The position numbers and the translations under genes are program-made. A stretch of DNA of 64,000 nucleotides. Origin: Terasakiella pusilla DSM 6293. Lineage in GTDB: Bacteria > Pseudomonadota > Alphaproteobacteria > Rhodospirillales > Terasakiellaceae. The stretch spans positions 124,001 to 188,000 of the forward strand of contig NZ_JHYO01000004.1 of NCBI RefSeq assembly GCF_000688235.1, given 5' to 3'. Position 1 is the first letter of the stretch; every line of letters starts with the position of its first letter. This document shows, one piece after another, positions 34,123-43,641 of this stretch. The notes below the pieces were generated by a model, which was given only the letters and a program-made list of their open reading frames with translations, was not told the origin of the DNA and made no database searches.

Positions 34123-34821
34123 ATGAAAGCTTTTGAACGCATTTACGTTGCCCTTGATACGATGGATGTTGACTATGCAGTTGACCTTGCCCGCAAGCTA
34201 AAGGGGCTCGTTGGCGGGATGAAAGTGGGCAAAGAGTTTTTTACCGCAAACGGCCCTCAAGGTGTTGAAAATATTACAGAAGTCGGTATGCCAGTCTTTC
34301 TGGATCTGAAATTCCATGACATTCCCAACACGGTTGCCGGTGCTATTCGCGCCTCTGGCAAGACCGGTGCGCAGATTGTGAATGTTCACGCCCAAGGCGG
34401 GCTGGGCATGATGAAAGCAGCGGCTGAGGCGGGGAAAGAGGCACATATCCCGATGACCATTGCGGTGACGATCCTGACGGCGATGGATCAGGATGATCTG
34501 ACCGCCATCGGGGTGAATGATCCAATTGAAGATCAGGTGGTGCGACTGGCAAAGTTGACACAGGATAGTGGCTTGCAAGGGGTGGTGTGTTCAGCCAAAG
34601 AAATTGCGCCGATCCGCAAGGCCTGTGGGCCGGACTTTAAATTGATTGTGCCGGGCATTCGTCCAGACTGGGCGGCAAAAGGCGATCAGAAACGGGTCAT
34701 GACGCCCAGCGATGCGGTCAAGGCAGGGGCGGACATTCTGGTGATCGGGCGTCCGATTACCCAAGCGAATGATCCGGTGGAAGCTGCCCGGAAAATTGCA
34801 GCCGAGCTGGAAGGCCTCTAA
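34123..34821 (+). CDS. pyrF: Orotidine 5'-phosphate decarboxylase
   Basis: 232 residues, the usual bacterial length. Catalyses the last step of UMP synthesis, orotidine monophosphate to UMP. Seen: the N-terminal IYVALDTMD, GGMKVGKEFF, and the catalytic loop FLDLKFHDIPNTV (about 65-77) with the D-x-K-x-x-D charge network, then VPGIRPDW near the C-terminus for the phosphate-binding site. It starts a plus-strand run leading to trpF. Confidence 0.95.
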   Translation: MKAFERIYVALDTMDVDYAVDLARKLKGLVGGMKVGKEFFTANGPQGVENITEVGMPVFLDLKFHDIPNTVAGAIRASGKTGAQIVNVHAQGGLGMMKAAAEAGKEAHIPMTIAVTILTAMDQDDLTAIGVNDPIEDQVVRLAKLTQDSGLQGVVCSAKEIAPIRKACGPDFKLIVPGIRPDWAAKGDQKRVMTPSDAVKAGADILVIGRPITQANDPVEAARKIAAELEGL

Positions 34822-34825
34822 GGAT

Positions 34826-35524
34826 ATGGAACCCAGCATTAACACAATGGTGTTTGATGCCCTGAGCTTTATGCGGGCGAATGCAAAGGTCTTTCGCAAA
34901 TATCTGTTTTTGCCGATTGTCTTTTCCGTGGCTTCCCTGTTTTTGATCAAGGTGCCGGTGGCAGGCCTGTCGCTGGCGGCGGTTTCGAACTCCATCGCCA
35001 TGGCCCTGATCGGGGTATCGGCCACGCGGTTTTATCTGTTGGGCAAGTCAGAAAAGGTGGCGGACGGGGCGAACCGTCCGTTTGCGCGATTCTTTTTTCT
35101 GACATTTGTGATGACCTTTATGGGTCATATGTCGGAAGTCTTTATGCTGTTGCCCGACAGTATAAAGGGCATGGCGGTCGTCTGGATGTTGTTTGGCCTG
35201 TGGTTAAACCTTAAAATCTGTCTGGCGTTCCCCGCCCTTGCCATGGACCATCCGGGGACTGTGATGGACAATGTCAAAAGCTCCTTTGATTGGACGCGCG
35301 GGCGGGCCATGACAATCATTTTTGCTTTTTTGATTTGCTATGGTCCGGTGATCTTTTTCACCTTCATGCTGATGCAGGTCCCTGATCTTGCGCCCGCGGA
35401 AGGGGACTTCTGGGGTGGGTTGCCGCAACTTGTCTTTTCCAACCTTCTGACTATCTTTTCTATGCTGTGGTCCTCCCTTGTTATGGCCCGCTTGTATAAA
35501 GAAGTTCAGACATCGACGTCTTAA
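34826..35524 (+). CDS. Uncharacterised membrane protein
   Basis: 232 residues from ATG 34826, with AAGGAT immediately upstream and only 4 bases after the pyrF stop. Several hydrophobic helices (about 24-45, 47-65, 85-108, 115-135, 165-190, 205-225). No recognised family. A similar, longer membrane protein follows 21 bases on, so the two may work together. Both lie between pyrF and trpF; the arrangement suggests co-transcription but says nothing firm about function. Confidence 0.65.
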   Translation: MEPSINTMVFDALSFMRANAKVFRKYLFLPIVFSVASLFLIKVPVAGLSLAAVSNSIAMALIGVSATRFYLLGKSEKVADGANRPFARFFFLTFVMTFMGHMSEVFMLLPDSIKGMAVVWMLFGLWLNLKICLAFPALAMDHPGTVMDNVKSSFDWTRGRAMTIIFAFLICYGPVIFFTFMLMQVPDLAPAEGDFWGGLPQLVFSNLLTIFSMLWSSLVMARLYKEVQTSTS

Positions 35525-35545
35525 GCCATTTAAGGACTGTGAGAA

Positions 35546-36376
35546 ATGGAACTCCCGAAAACCGATGATAAGCTGCCGATCCTGCCGCTGGTCAATGGGG
35601 TCTATGCGATTTTAAAGCGCAATCCCATGGTCCTGTTTCGCGCTGGATTATTACCTTTTTTGCTGATGTTGGTCATCGGGTTGTGGAAGACACCGCCCGA
35701 GTGGGGGGAGGTGGGATTTCACCTCATGCGCTCGGTGGAGTGGGTGATGCTGTTGGGGTTATGGACCTTTTATGCGATCCAACTGCAACGCTTTATCCTT
35801 AAAGGGCCGCTAGACGGGGCGGTTAGCTTTTTACCAAAACTGAACATGCGTGAAGCCCGTTTTGCGCTGGCTTCCATCTTTGTCGGGGCGGGATATGCGG
35901 CTTTTGCCTTTTGGTATGAACAGCCGTTGTTTTTCCATCAACCGGATTTGGTTGTCATGGGCAGTATGACCGCGATTGAGGGTAAAGGCGAGCTGCTGTA
36001 CGCCGCCTTGTTTGTGGGCTGGCTGACGCAAGTCTTTGCCTTTGTTTTACCCGCCATTGCGGTGGATAAGCCGGAACGCTTGATCCGCATTTTTGCGGTG
36101 TCCTATGAAGTTTTGCGTCGGGATTTCTCCCGCCTGTTTGCCGCCTCACTGATGGTGGTTTTGCCGGTGTGGTTGTTTATCACCTTGATCCGCTTGGTGT
36201 TACATATGCCTTATTTCACCCAGCTTGCGATGATTGATGAGGCCTCTGCCTTGGCGTGGAATTTGATTTTCTATACGCTGGAATGCCTGAAAGTCTTTGT
36301 CTGTGGCGGCTTGCTTGCCATGTTATGGGCCTTGGCTTACGGACGGATGAAAGGAAAGATCGATGACCTTGGTTAA
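35546..36376 (+). CDS. Uncharacterised membrane protein upstream of trpF
   Basis: 276 residues with about six hydrophobic helices (near 28-47, 62-82, 108-126, 152-172, 200-222, 245-268). The layout recalls the preceding protein, and both may derive from one ancestor; I cannot show this without an alignment. The trpF ATG lies inside its last codons (14-base overlap), so trpF translation is probably coupled to it. Confidence 0.65.
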   Translation: MELPKTDDKLPILPLVNGVYAILKRNPMVLFRAGLLPFLLMLVIGLWKTPPEWGEVGFHLMRSVEWVMLLGLWTFYAIQLQRFILKGPLDGAVSFLPKLNMREARFALASIFVGAGYAAFAFWYEQPLFFHQPDLVVMGSMTAIEGKGELLYAALFVGWLTQVFAFVLPAIAVDKPERLIRIFAVSYEVLRRDFSRLFAASLMVVLPVWLFITLIRLVLHMPYFTQLAMIDEASALAWNLIFYTLECLKVFVCGGLLAMLWALAYGRMKGKIDDLG

Positions 36377-37001
36377 AATCTGTGGACTAAAAACACCGGA
36401 AGATGCCCATGTTGCCATTCAGGCCGGGGCGGATTATCTGGGGTGCGTTTTTTTTCCGCCCAGCCCACGCAACGTGGATGCCATGACCGCGGCAGAAGTG
36501 TTTGACATGATCGGTGATGCGGATGTGGAACGTGTGGGCTTGTTTGTTGACCCTAGCGATGATGAGCTGATGGCGGTCCTGAACCATGCCCGTCTGGACG
36601 TGATCCAACTGCACGGGAAAGAAAGTCCCACACGTGTGGAAGAGGTTCGCCAGACTTTTGCCCTGCCGGTGATGAAGGCGCTGGCGATTGAAACTAAAGA
36701 AGATGTGATCGCGGCCAAGGCGTATGACGGGGTGGCGGATCTGTTGTTGTTTGATGCCAAGCCGCCAAAAGGCGCGACCCGACCAGGGGGCAACGCCATT
36801 GCCTTTGACTGGAACTTGCTGAAAGGGACCGATTGGTCGGTGCCATGGATGCTGGCAGGGGGGCTGACGGTGGCAAACGTTAAAGATGCCGTTGCCCAAA
36901 GCGGCGCGAAAGCGGTTGATGTCTCCAGTGGCGTTGAAGCGGAAAAAGGGGTGAAAAGCCCCGAGTTGATCCAAGCCTTTCTAGATGCCGTAAAAGAGTA
37001 A
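36363..37001 (+). CDS. trpF: Phosphoribosylanthranilate isomerase
   Basis: 212 residues from ATG 36363, with AAGGA 8 bases upstream. Tryptophan pathway enzyme with a TIM barrel: VKICGLKTPEDAHVA (catalytic cysteine), GCVFFPPSPRNV, VIQLHGKES, LLFDAKPPKGATRPGGNAIAFDW (catalytic aspartate region; split LLFDAKPPKGAT and GGNAIAFDW) and WMLAGGLTVANV. Followed 74 bases on by trpB with its own promoter-like sequence. Confidence 0.95.
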   Translation: MTLVKICGLKTPEDAHVAIQAGADYLGCVFFPPSPRNVDAMTAAEVFDMIGDADVERVGLFVDPSDDELMAVLNHARLDVIQLHGKESPTRVEEVRQTFALPVMKALAIETKEDVIAAKAYDGVADLLLFDAKPPKGATRPGGNAIAFDWNLLKGTDWSVPWMLAGGLTVANVKDAVAQSGAKAVDVSSGVEAEKGVKSPELIQAFLDAVKE

Positions 37002-37009
37002 CAATTCCT

Positions 37010-37039
37010 TTGCCAGCCCTTTTGCAAGTGCGCTATAAC
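37010..37039 (+). promoter_or_regulatory. Possible promoter for trpB-trpA-accD-folC
   Basis: TTGCCA (37010-37015) and TATAAC (37034-37039) are separated by 18 bases, just after the trpF stop and about 35 bases before the trpB ATG. No terminator separates trpF from trpB, so readthrough is also likely. Confidence 0.45.
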
Positions 37040-37075
37040 ACTCCCGAAACTTACTAGTCGCGATAGAAGTAGATC

Positions 37076-38287
37076 ATGAACAAACCCAATACATTTATGG
37101 CCGGACCGGATGAAGATGGTCGTTTCGGCATTTTCGGCGGACGTTTTGTTGCTGAAACCCTGATGCCGTTGATCCTTGAAGTGGAAAGAAACTTCAACGA
37201 AGCAAAAGACGATCCTGAATTTCAGGCGCAGGTGCAAGGTTACCTCAAGCAATATGTCGGTCGTCCCAGCCCGCTTTATTTTGCAGAACGTTTCACCGAA
37301 CATTGTGGTGGGGCGAAGGTTTATTTTAAGCGTGAAGACCTGAACCATACCGGTGCGCACAAAATCAACAGCTGTATCGGCCAGATCCTGTTGGCAAAAC
37401 GTATGGGTAAAAAACGCATTATCGCAGAAACCGGCGCGGGTCAGCACGGGGTTGCAACCGCGACCGTCTGTGCGCTGTTTGGTCTGGACTGTACGGTCTT
37501 TATGGGCGCAACGGACATTGAACGTCAGCAGCCGAACGTTTTCCGTATGAAGTTGTTGGGCGCGGAAGTTCGCCCCGTCACAGCAGGTTCCGGGACGTTG
37601 AAAGATGCCATGAACGAAGCCCTGCGCGACTGGGTGGCCAATGTTCATGATACCTTTTATCTGATCGGCACTGTCGCTGGGCCGCACCCTTATCCGGTGA
37701 TGGTTCGCGAGTTCCAGAAGATCATCGGGGAAGAAACCCGCGAACAGATCATGGAACAGGAAGGCCGCTTGCCGGATACCCTGATCGCCTGTGTGGGCGG
37801 TGGGTCAAACGCGATGGGTCTGTTCTATCCGTTTCTGGATGACGCCGACGTGCGTATCATCGGTGTGGAAGCCGCAGGTCATGGCGTAGATACCGACGAA
37901 CATGCTTGCTCCTTAACTGGCGGGCGTCCGGGCGTGCTGCACGGCAACCGTACTTATTTGTTGCAGGATGACGACGGGCAGATTCAGGAAGCCCATTCTA
38001 TCTCGGCGGGTCTGGATTATCCGGGGATCGGGCCGGAACATAGCTATCTGTATGATATGAAGCGTGTCGAATATCACTGCATTACCGATCAGGAAGCTGT
38101 GGATGCGTTCCAGCTTTGTACGAAACTGGAAGGCATTATTCCGGCGCTTGAATCGTCCCACGCGGTTGCAGAAGCCGAGAAAATGGCGAAAGAAATGTCG
38201 AAAGATCAGATCATCGTGGTCAATATGTCCGGTCGTGGGGACAAGGACGTCAACACCATCGCCAAAGCTATGGGGACAGTATTATGA
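37076..38287 (+). CDS. trpB: Tryptophan synthase beta chain
   Basis: 403 residues, the usual length. PLP-dependent condensation of indole and serine to tryptophan. Seen: [27 protein letters not shown] with the PLP lysine (HKIN), [17 protein letters not shown], and [12 protein letters not shown] phosphate loop. It is the TrpB1 type that partners TrpA, whose gene starts inside the stop codon (ATGA overlap). Confidence 0.97.
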   Translation: MNKPNTFMAGPDEDGRFGIFGGRFVAETLMPLILEVERNFNEAKDDPEFQAQVQGYLKQYVGRPSPLYFAERFTEHCGGAKVYFKREDLNHTGAHKINSCIGQILLAKRMGKKRIIAETGAGQHGVATATVCALFGLDCTVFMGATDIERQQPNVFRMKLLGAEVRPVTAGSGTLKDAMNEALRDWVANVHDTFYLIGTVAGPHPYPVMVREFQKIIGEETREQIMEQEGRLPDTLIACVGGGSNAMGLFYPFLDDADVRIIGVEAAGHGVDTDEHACSLTGGRPGVLHGNRTYLLQDDDGQIQEAHSISAGLDYPGIGPEHSYLYDMKRVEYHCITDQEAVDAFQLCTKLEGIIPALESSHAVAEAEKMAKEMSKDQIIVVNMSGRGDKDVNTIAKAMGTVL

Positions 38288-39108
38288 GCCGTATCGCGAA
38301 ACGATTTGATGCCCTGAAAAAAGAAGGCCGTTCCGCCTTTGTGACTTTTGTGACAGCGGGTGACCCCGACCTTAAAACGTCACAGGAATTGTTTGCGGGC
38401 TTACCAGAAGCTGGTGCGGACATTTTGGAAATCGGCATGCCGTTTTCCGATCCGATGGCAGATGGTCCGGCGATCCAGTTGGGATCTCAACGCGCATTGG
38501 CAAATGGCATGACGTTAAAAGGTGTGCTGGCGTTGGTTGCGGATTTTCGCAAAACCGATAATGAGACACCGATTGTCCTGATGGGCTATTTCAACCCGAT
38601 CTATTCTTTTGGCGTGGACAAGTTTGTTGTTGAAGCTAAAGAAGCAGGTGTTGATGGCTTTATCATCGTTGATTTGCCACCGGAAGAAGAACGCGAATTT
38701 GCGATCCCTGCCAAAGATGCGGGTCTGGACTTTATCTATCTGACAACCCCGACTGCAGATGATGCGCGTTTGGCAACTATTGCATCTAAAGCGAGCGGAT
38801 TTATCTATTATGTATCGATCACAGGCGTGACCGGGACGGCATCAGCAGTTGCATCTGATGTGGAAGCTGCGGTAAAACGCATCAAATCACATACGGACTT
38901 GCCTGTTGCGATCGGTTTTGGCATCAATACGCCGGATCAGGCCAAGGTTATGGCGGGTCTGAGTGATGCTGCGGTTGTCGGGTCTGCTATTGTGAAAAAG
39001 ATCGCGGACAATCTAGATGAGAACGCAACCGCTAAAGACGGTTTGGTGGAAGACGTTCTGTCATATGTAAACGAACTTGCACGTGGCGTGCGCGCTGCCT
39101 CTGCTTAA
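38284..39108 (+). CDS. trpA: Tryptophan synthase alpha chain
   Basis: 274 residues, TIM barrel. Cleaves indole-3-glycerol phosphate and channels indole to TrpB. Seen: [32 protein letters not shown] with the catalytic glutamate and aspartate region, and [11 protein letters not shown]. Overlaps trpB by 4 bases and is followed by accD after 12 bases, all in one transcript. Confidence 0.96.
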   Translation: MSRIAKRFDALKKEGRSAFVTFVTAGDPDLKTSQELFAGLPEAGADILEIGMPFSDPMADGPAIQLGSQRALANGMTLKGVLALVADFRKTDNETPIVLMGYFNPIYSFGVDKFVVEAKEAGVDGFIIVDLPPEEEREFAIPAKDAGLDFIYLTTPTADDARLATIASKASGFIYYVSITGVTGTASAVASDVEAAVKRIKSHTDLPVAIGFGINTPDQAKVMAGLSDAAVVGSAIVKKIADNLDENATAKDGLVEDVLSYVNELARGVRAASA

Positions 39109-39120
39109 AGGATAAATGGA

Positions 39121-40134
39121 ATGAACTGGTTAACCAACTACGTCAAACCCAAACTGCGCGACCTAGTGCGCCCGAAAGAAATTCCGGATAACCTTTGGCA
39201 TAAATGTAGCAGTTGCGGCCAAATGATTTTCCACCGTGATCTGGAAAAGAACCAGCACGTTTGTCAGCACTGTGGCCACCACATGCGCCTGTCTGTCACA
39301 GCCCGTTTGGAAATGCTGTTTGACGGCGGGGACTATACCCGCGCAGAACTGCCGGCGGTTCCGGTTGATCCGTTGAAGTTTACTGATCGTCGTAAATATA
39401 AAGACCGTGTTAAAGAAGCAAACGCCAAAACCAAGGAAAAAGACGCCCTTGTGGTCGCCCATGGTAAAATGGGTGGGCAAAATGTGGTTGTTGCCGCGTT
39501 TAACTTTGACTACATGGCAGGGTCTATGGGGACTGCTGTGGGGGAAGGCCTTGTTGCGGCGTCCAAGCTTGCGATTGTGCAGGATGCGTCTTTGATCGTT
39601 GTGCCGGCTTCTGGTGGGGCGCGTATGCAGGAGGGGATTTTGTCCCTGATGCAAATGGCCCGTACGACCATTGGTGTGGAACGCGTTAAAGAAGCCGGTT
39701 TGCCGTACATTGTTGTCCTGACGGATCCGACAACGGGTGGTGTGTCAGCGTCCTTTGCGATGCTGGGCGATGTGGCGATTGCGGAAAGCGGTGCGGTTAT
39801 CGGGTTTGCCGGTCGTCGTGTGATCGAACAAACGATCCGTGAAAAACTGCCCGATGATTTCCAGACAGCAGAATTTTTGTACGATCACGGGATGGTCGAT
39901 ATGGTTGTGCGCCGTAAAGAGTTGCGCGCCACATTGATCCGTGTTCTCAGCTTGTTGCGCAATACAAAGCCAGCTGGTAAGCTCCTTGAAATTTCCGGGG
40001 ACAAGTCCTCGACACCGTCAGAAGAAGCGGACAACATCAACGATATCCCGCCGCCGCCGGATATCCGTCGTCCGGATGGGGAGCCAATCGGTGATGAAGA
40101 CACAACCTCCAAAGGGGAGAAGCCAGCTGACTAG
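39121..40134 (+). CDS. accD: Acetyl-CoA carboxylase carboxyltransferase subunit beta
   Basis: 337 residues, with AAGGA upstream. Forms the malonyl-CoA-making carboxyltransferase with AccA for fatty acid synthesis. The N-terminal zinc ribbon reads WHKCSSCGQMIFHRD (split WHKCSSCG) with a second CQHCGHH pair, and the crotonase-like core shows PASGGARMQEG, LTDPTTGGVSASFAM and GFAGRRVIEQT. The trpB-trpA-accD-folC order is a known alphaproteobacterial arrangement. The end overlaps the folC start. Confidence 0.96.
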   Translation: MNWLTNYVKPKLRDLVRPKEIPDNLWHKCSSCGQMIFHRDLEKNQHVCQHCGHHMRLSVTARLEMLFDGGDYTRAELPAVPVDPLKFTDRRKYKDRVKEANAKTKEKDALVVAHGKMGGQNVVVAAFNFDYMAGSMGTAVGEGLVAASKLAIVQDASLIVVPASGGARMQEGILSLMQMARTTIGVERVKEAGLPYIVVLTDPTTGGVSASFAMLGDVAIAESGAVIGFAGRRVIEQTIREKLPDDFQTAEFLYDHGMVDMVVRRKELRATLIRVLSLLRNTKPAGKLLEISGDKSSTPSEEADNINDIPPPPDIRRPDGEPIGDEDTTSKGEKPAD

Positions 40135-41407
40135 TAAGCAGCTTCTCGCGCATGTAGCAACGCTCCACAGCAAAGATATTGATCTGGGCTTGGAGCGTTT
40201 TCGCGTCTTACTCGCGCGATTGGGTAATCCGCAGGATCACTTGCCGCCGGTTATCCATGTGGCAGGCACAAATGGCAAAGGGTCCACCATTGCGTATTTG
40301 CGCTCTATCTTTGAAGCCGTGGGCTATAGCGTCCATGCCTTTACCTCCCCGCATCTGATCAGTACGCACGACTCGATCCTGTTAAAAGGCGAGGCGGTGT
40401 CGGAAGAGGAGCTTGCGGGCTTGCTGGACGAGGTCATTACGGCGAATGACGGTGACGGCCTGACCGTTTTTGAAGCCGTGACAGCAGCAGCCTTTCTTGG
40501 GTTTTCCCGTCATTCGGCCCATGTGGTCCTGTTGGAGACGGGCATGGGGGGCTTGGGCGACACCACAAATGTGGTTGAAAAACCAGCCCTGAGCGTCTTG
40601 ACCCCGATTTCCAAGGATCATACAGAATTTTTGGGCGATAGCTTGGCAAAGATCGCCGCCCAAAAAGCTGGTATCTTGAAAAAGGGTGTGCCGTGCGTCA
40701 TGGCGGCGCAGGAAAAAGAAGCCTATCAAGTGGTGCGCGAACGCACCAAAGCGCTGGGTGTGCCCGTCTATCGCGAAGGACGCGACTGGTTTGTCAAACG
40801 TGTTGGTCAGCGCATGGTTTTTGAAGGCTGGGATGGGGATTACGCATGGCCCTTGCCGGGGTTGGAAGGCGAACATCAGATCAATAACGCCGGGCTGGCC
40901 CTTGCCTGCCTTGAAGTGCTGAAAAACGACTTTAATCTCCCGCATGAGGCAGTGGGTAATGGCCTGCAATCGGTCCATTGGGCGGGGCGTCTGGAACGGA
41001 TTCCCCCCAGTGATCTGCTACCCAAAGGCTGGGAGCTGTGGCTGGATGGCGGGCACAATGAAGCTGCCGCGAAAATGTTGCGCCAACAGATGAAAAAATG
41101 GCGCGACAAGCCGCTGTATGTGGTCTTTGGCATGCTCAAACGCAAAGACAGCAAAGCCTTTATCCATGAGATTGCGGATCGTGCAGATCATATCTACACC
41201 GTCTCAATCCCCGCTCAAGAATCGAAAAAGCCGCAAAAGCTGGCCGAACGTATCGAGCGCGAGGGCGGTCATGCCACCGTGTGTGAAGATTTGACCCACG
41301 CCTTTGAAACAATCCGCGCCGAACATACCGATAAATCCGCGCGGGTTTTGGTCTGTGGATCGCTTTATTTGTTAAGTGCATTTTATGAACTACACGCAAA
41401 CGCTTGA
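40094..41407 (+). CDS. folC: Folylpolyglutamate/dihydrofolate synthase FolC
   Basis: 437 residues from ATG 40094, overlapping accD by 41 bases; a GTG sits directly before. Mur-ligase fold that adds glutamate to folates. Seen: the P-loop VAGTNGKGSTIAYL, AFTSPHLISTHDSI, LLETGMGGLGDTTNV, TPISKDHTEFLGDSL, the carbamylated-lysine region AAQKAGILKKG, INNAGLALA, GRLERI and WLDGGHNEAAA in the C-terminal ligase domain. All expected parts are present, so this is the authentic FolC of the three tandem relatives. Confidence 0.93.
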   Translation: MKTQPPKGRSQLTSKQLLAHVATLHSKDIDLGLERFRVLLARLGNPQDHLPPVIHVAGTNGKGSTIAYLRSIFEAVGYSVHAFTSPHLISTHDSILLKGEAVSEEELAGLLDEVITANDGDGLTVFEAVTAAAFLGFSRHSAHVVLLETGMGGLGDTTNVVEKPALSVLTPISKDHTEFLGDSLAKIAAQKAGILKKGVPCVMAAQEKEAYQVVRERTKALGVPVYREGRDWFVKRVGQRMVFEGWDGDYAWPLPGLEGEHQINNAGLALACLEVLKNDFNLPHEAVGNGLQSVHWAGRLERIPPSDLLPKGWELWLDGGHNEAAAKMLRQQMKKWRDKPLYVVFGMLKRKDSKAFIHEIADRADHIYTVSIPAQESKKPQKLAERIEREGGHATVCEDLTHAFETIRAEHTDKSARVLVCGSLYLLSAFYELHANA

Positions 41408-42509
41408 CCTGATCTTCCAAAGTTATCTTGCGGCAAAACCCCTGATCGCAGGCAAATTTGACCGGGATGTGCGCAACCCGCAGATCATTCTGGATGTGGC
41501 GGCACAGCTTGACTTGCTGCCACCCGCAGATCGGGTGCTCAAAGTCACAGGCAGTAAAGGTAAAGGGACGGTGGCAAGGCTTTGTGCCGAGGCGCTTCGT
41601 CCTTTTGGCAAAGTCGGCTTGCTCGTCTCCCCCGAAGAGATCACGCATCTGGATCGTATGCGCATTGATGGACAGGCGATCTCCGAAGACGATTTTATCA
41701 CGTCATTTGAGGCCATCTGGCAAGCTGTGCCAGCGTTGGAAGCCCCGCAATATCTATCGCCCTATGGTCTGTTTTTGCTGGTGGCACTGCACTGGTTTAA
41801 ACAGCAGGGCGTGGACTATTTTGTGTTGGAAACCGGGCGTGGCGTTAAGTTTGACGAAGGCGGGCAATTGGCGGCAAAGCTGGGCGTTGTGACCTCTGTC
41901 TTTTTAGAACATCCAACCTATCTGGGGCCGAGTTTGGGGCAGATTGCGGCGGATAAATTGTCGATCGTTGAAAGTTGCGCCGATATTCTGGTGGCTGATA
42001 CCCAGATGCCTGTGGGGGAAACTGCCCCCGGCTGGTATCAGAAATCACAAGGGGTGGCGCAACAGGCTGTGCAGCAATTTATCGGGCAGGCGGTTGATTT
42101 GCCCGATGCCCCCTGTGCGTCCTTTGGGCAACGTCAGCTTGAGGATTGCACCCTTTATTATGAAGGGATGATTGCCCCGGAAAGCGCGGATCGTGCCTTT
42201 TTATCGCGCTTGATTGATCGCTATGACGGCTCGGTCTGTTTTTATACCTCCTTGCCGGATGATAAGGATTTTCAGGGTGTTTGCGAGATTTTGGAAGAGC
42301 TGGGCTGTGATAATCGACATATCATTATGACCGGGGAGCGTGGCTTTTTATCCTATGATCAGGTGCGCACAAAAACGCTTGCCTATGAAGGGCCGTATGA
42401 TGATGTGGCGGCCTTGCAAACGGGCTTAAACTTTGAAGGCCATCGCGCGCGCTATTTTATCGGGACGCAGACCTTTTTGCGACTGGTTAAGCAGGCATAT
42501 TTTTTATGA
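41385..42509 (+). CDS. FolC-like Mur-ligase family protein, second of three, divergent
   Basis: 374 residues from ATG 41385, overlapping folC by 23 bases. The nucleotide-binding half is clearly FolC-like: KVTGSKGKGTVARLCAEAL, EITHLDRMRIDGQAIS, YFVLETGRGVKFDEG, SVFLEHPTYLGPSLGQIAADKL with the histidine and lysine of the metal site. The C-terminal half lacks the D-x-A-H-N-P/GGHN motif that FolC uses in its ligase domain, and has instead a section rich in acidic and aromatic residues. Substrate unknown; loss of the ligase motif suggests it works only with a partner such as the next gene (inference). Confidence 0.8.
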   Translation: MNYTQTLDLIFQSYLAAKPLIAGKFDRDVRNPQIILDVAAQLDLLPPADRVLKVTGSKGKGTVARLCAEALRPFGKVGLLVSPEEITHLDRMRIDGQAISEDDFITSFEAIWQAVPALEAPQYLSPYGLFLLVALHWFKQQGVDYFVLETGRGVKFDEGGQLAAKLGVVTSVFLEHPTYLGPSLGQIAADKLSIVESCADILVADTQMPVGETAPGWYQKSQGVAQQAVQQFIGQAVDLPDAPCASFGQRQLEDCTLYYEGMIAPESADRAFLSRLIDRYDGSVCFYTSLPDDKDFQGVCEILEELGCDNRHIIMTGERGFLSYDQVRTKTLAYEGPYDDVAALQTGLNFEGHRARYFIGTQTFLRLVKQAYFL

Positions 42510-43615
42510 CCGGACTGGATCGCTTAATGGATCTGCCGCGGTTTGGCACCATGGGCGTGAATGAGCGCATGGAGAAACTGTGCCAGCCGATTGCGCAAGT
42601 GCCTGCGATCAAGATCGTTGGCTCCAACGGGAAGGGCACGACCGCCCATATGATCGCGGACATGGCGCAGCGTTTGGGCAAAACGGTCGGGCTTTATACC
42701 TCGCCGCATTTGTTACGGGTGAATGAGCGCATCCAGATTCAAGGGCGCGAGATAAGCGATGCGGATCTGGACGACTATCTCAACTGGGCCTGTGATCAGG
42801 CGGTTGGGCTGGCGGGATGCGGTCGCTTTGAAGTGCTAACCCTTGCGGCCCTGAAATATTTTTCCGATCAACAGGTTGATCTGGCGGTGATGGAAGTGGG
42901 CTTGGGCGGGCGCTATGATCCGGTCCGCGCAGCACGCGGCACCTATTCAGTGCTAACGTCGATTGATTTGGAACATACGGCGATCCTCGGCCATACCATC
43001 AAGGAAATTGCGGCGGAGAAAGCGGCTGTGTGTCGCACAGGTGATATTCTGCTCAGCGCGGTTGGCGGCCTTGAAGACAGTGTGCCTGACGGGGTGGCGT
43101 ATGTGGATCTGTCCCAGCCACCCTTGGCGCCGCTGCAAAGTAATGCGCGCCTTGCTGCCCACGCGGTGAAAGCACAGTTTAATTTGGTGAGCTTGCCTGA
43201 GACATCGGGCGTGCGGGTGCCGGGACGTCTACATAAACTATCACACACGCCCCCGATTTATGTGGATGTGGCCCACAGCCCCAAGGCGGTGGAAACGGTG
43301 TTGGCGCATTTTAAAGATCGTCCGGTCAGCCTGATCTGTGCCGCGCGCACTGACAAGGATGTGGAATCGCTGGCGGCGCAGTTCCATCACGTGATCGCCT
43401 TGCAGGTGGAAGACGATATGCATCCGGCAGAGAAAATCCTGTCCGGTTTCAACGCGCCGCGCAAAGATCAGGCCGATGACGTGGCACAGGCCCTGTGTCT
43501 TGCTCAAGCGCATCTGCCGGAAGGTGGCGTCATCCTGTGTCTGGGCGGGTTTGGTCTGGTCGGGCGGGTGATGGCGCATCTGCGCGGTACTCACTATGAT
43601 GTGATTCGCTTGTGA
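42506..43615 (+). CDS. FolC-like Mur-ligase family protein, third of three
   Basis: 369 residues, overlapping the previous gene by 4 bases (ATGA). More FolC-like than the second copy: IKIVGSNGKGTTAHMIADMA, LYTSPHLLRVNERIQIQG, AVMEVGLGGRYDPV, SIDLEHTAILGHTIKEIAAEKA and, in the C-terminal domain, YVDVAHSPKAVETV. It is shorter than FolC by about 70 residues. Possible roles are glutamylation of another pteridine or cofactor, or ligation with the second copy as a pair. No operon partner tells which substrate it has. Confidence 0.82.
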   Translation: MTGLDRLMDLPRFGTMGVNERMEKLCQPIAQVPAIKIVGSNGKGTTAHMIADMAQRLGKTVGLYTSPHLLRVNERIQIQGREISDADLDDYLNWACDQAVGLAGCGRFEVLTLAALKYFSDQQVDLAVMEVGLGGRYDPVRAARGTYSVLTSIDLEHTAILGHTIKEIAAEKAAVCRTGDILLSAVGGLEDSVPDGVAYVDLSQPPLAPLQSNARLAAHAVKAQFNLVSLPETSGVRVPGRLHKLSHTPPIYVDVAHSPKAVETVLAHFKDRPVSLICAARTDKDVESLAAQFHHVIALQVEDDMHPAEKILSGFNAPRKDQADDVAQALCLAQAHLPEGGVILCLGGFGLVGRVMAHLRGTHYDVIRL

Positions 43616-43641
43616 GCGCGGCTGCTGTCATGCTCTAGGGC

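Noticed and set aside
36434-37687. Long minus-strand frame across trpF and the trpB start
   Set aside because: Spans two conserved genes and their gap; no independent coding evidence.
40127-40129. CTG as the true folC start, with GGGGAG 7 bases upstream
   Set aside because: The spacing is excellent, but CTG starts are rare and ATG 40094 gives an acceptable N-terminus; not enough evidence to prefer it.
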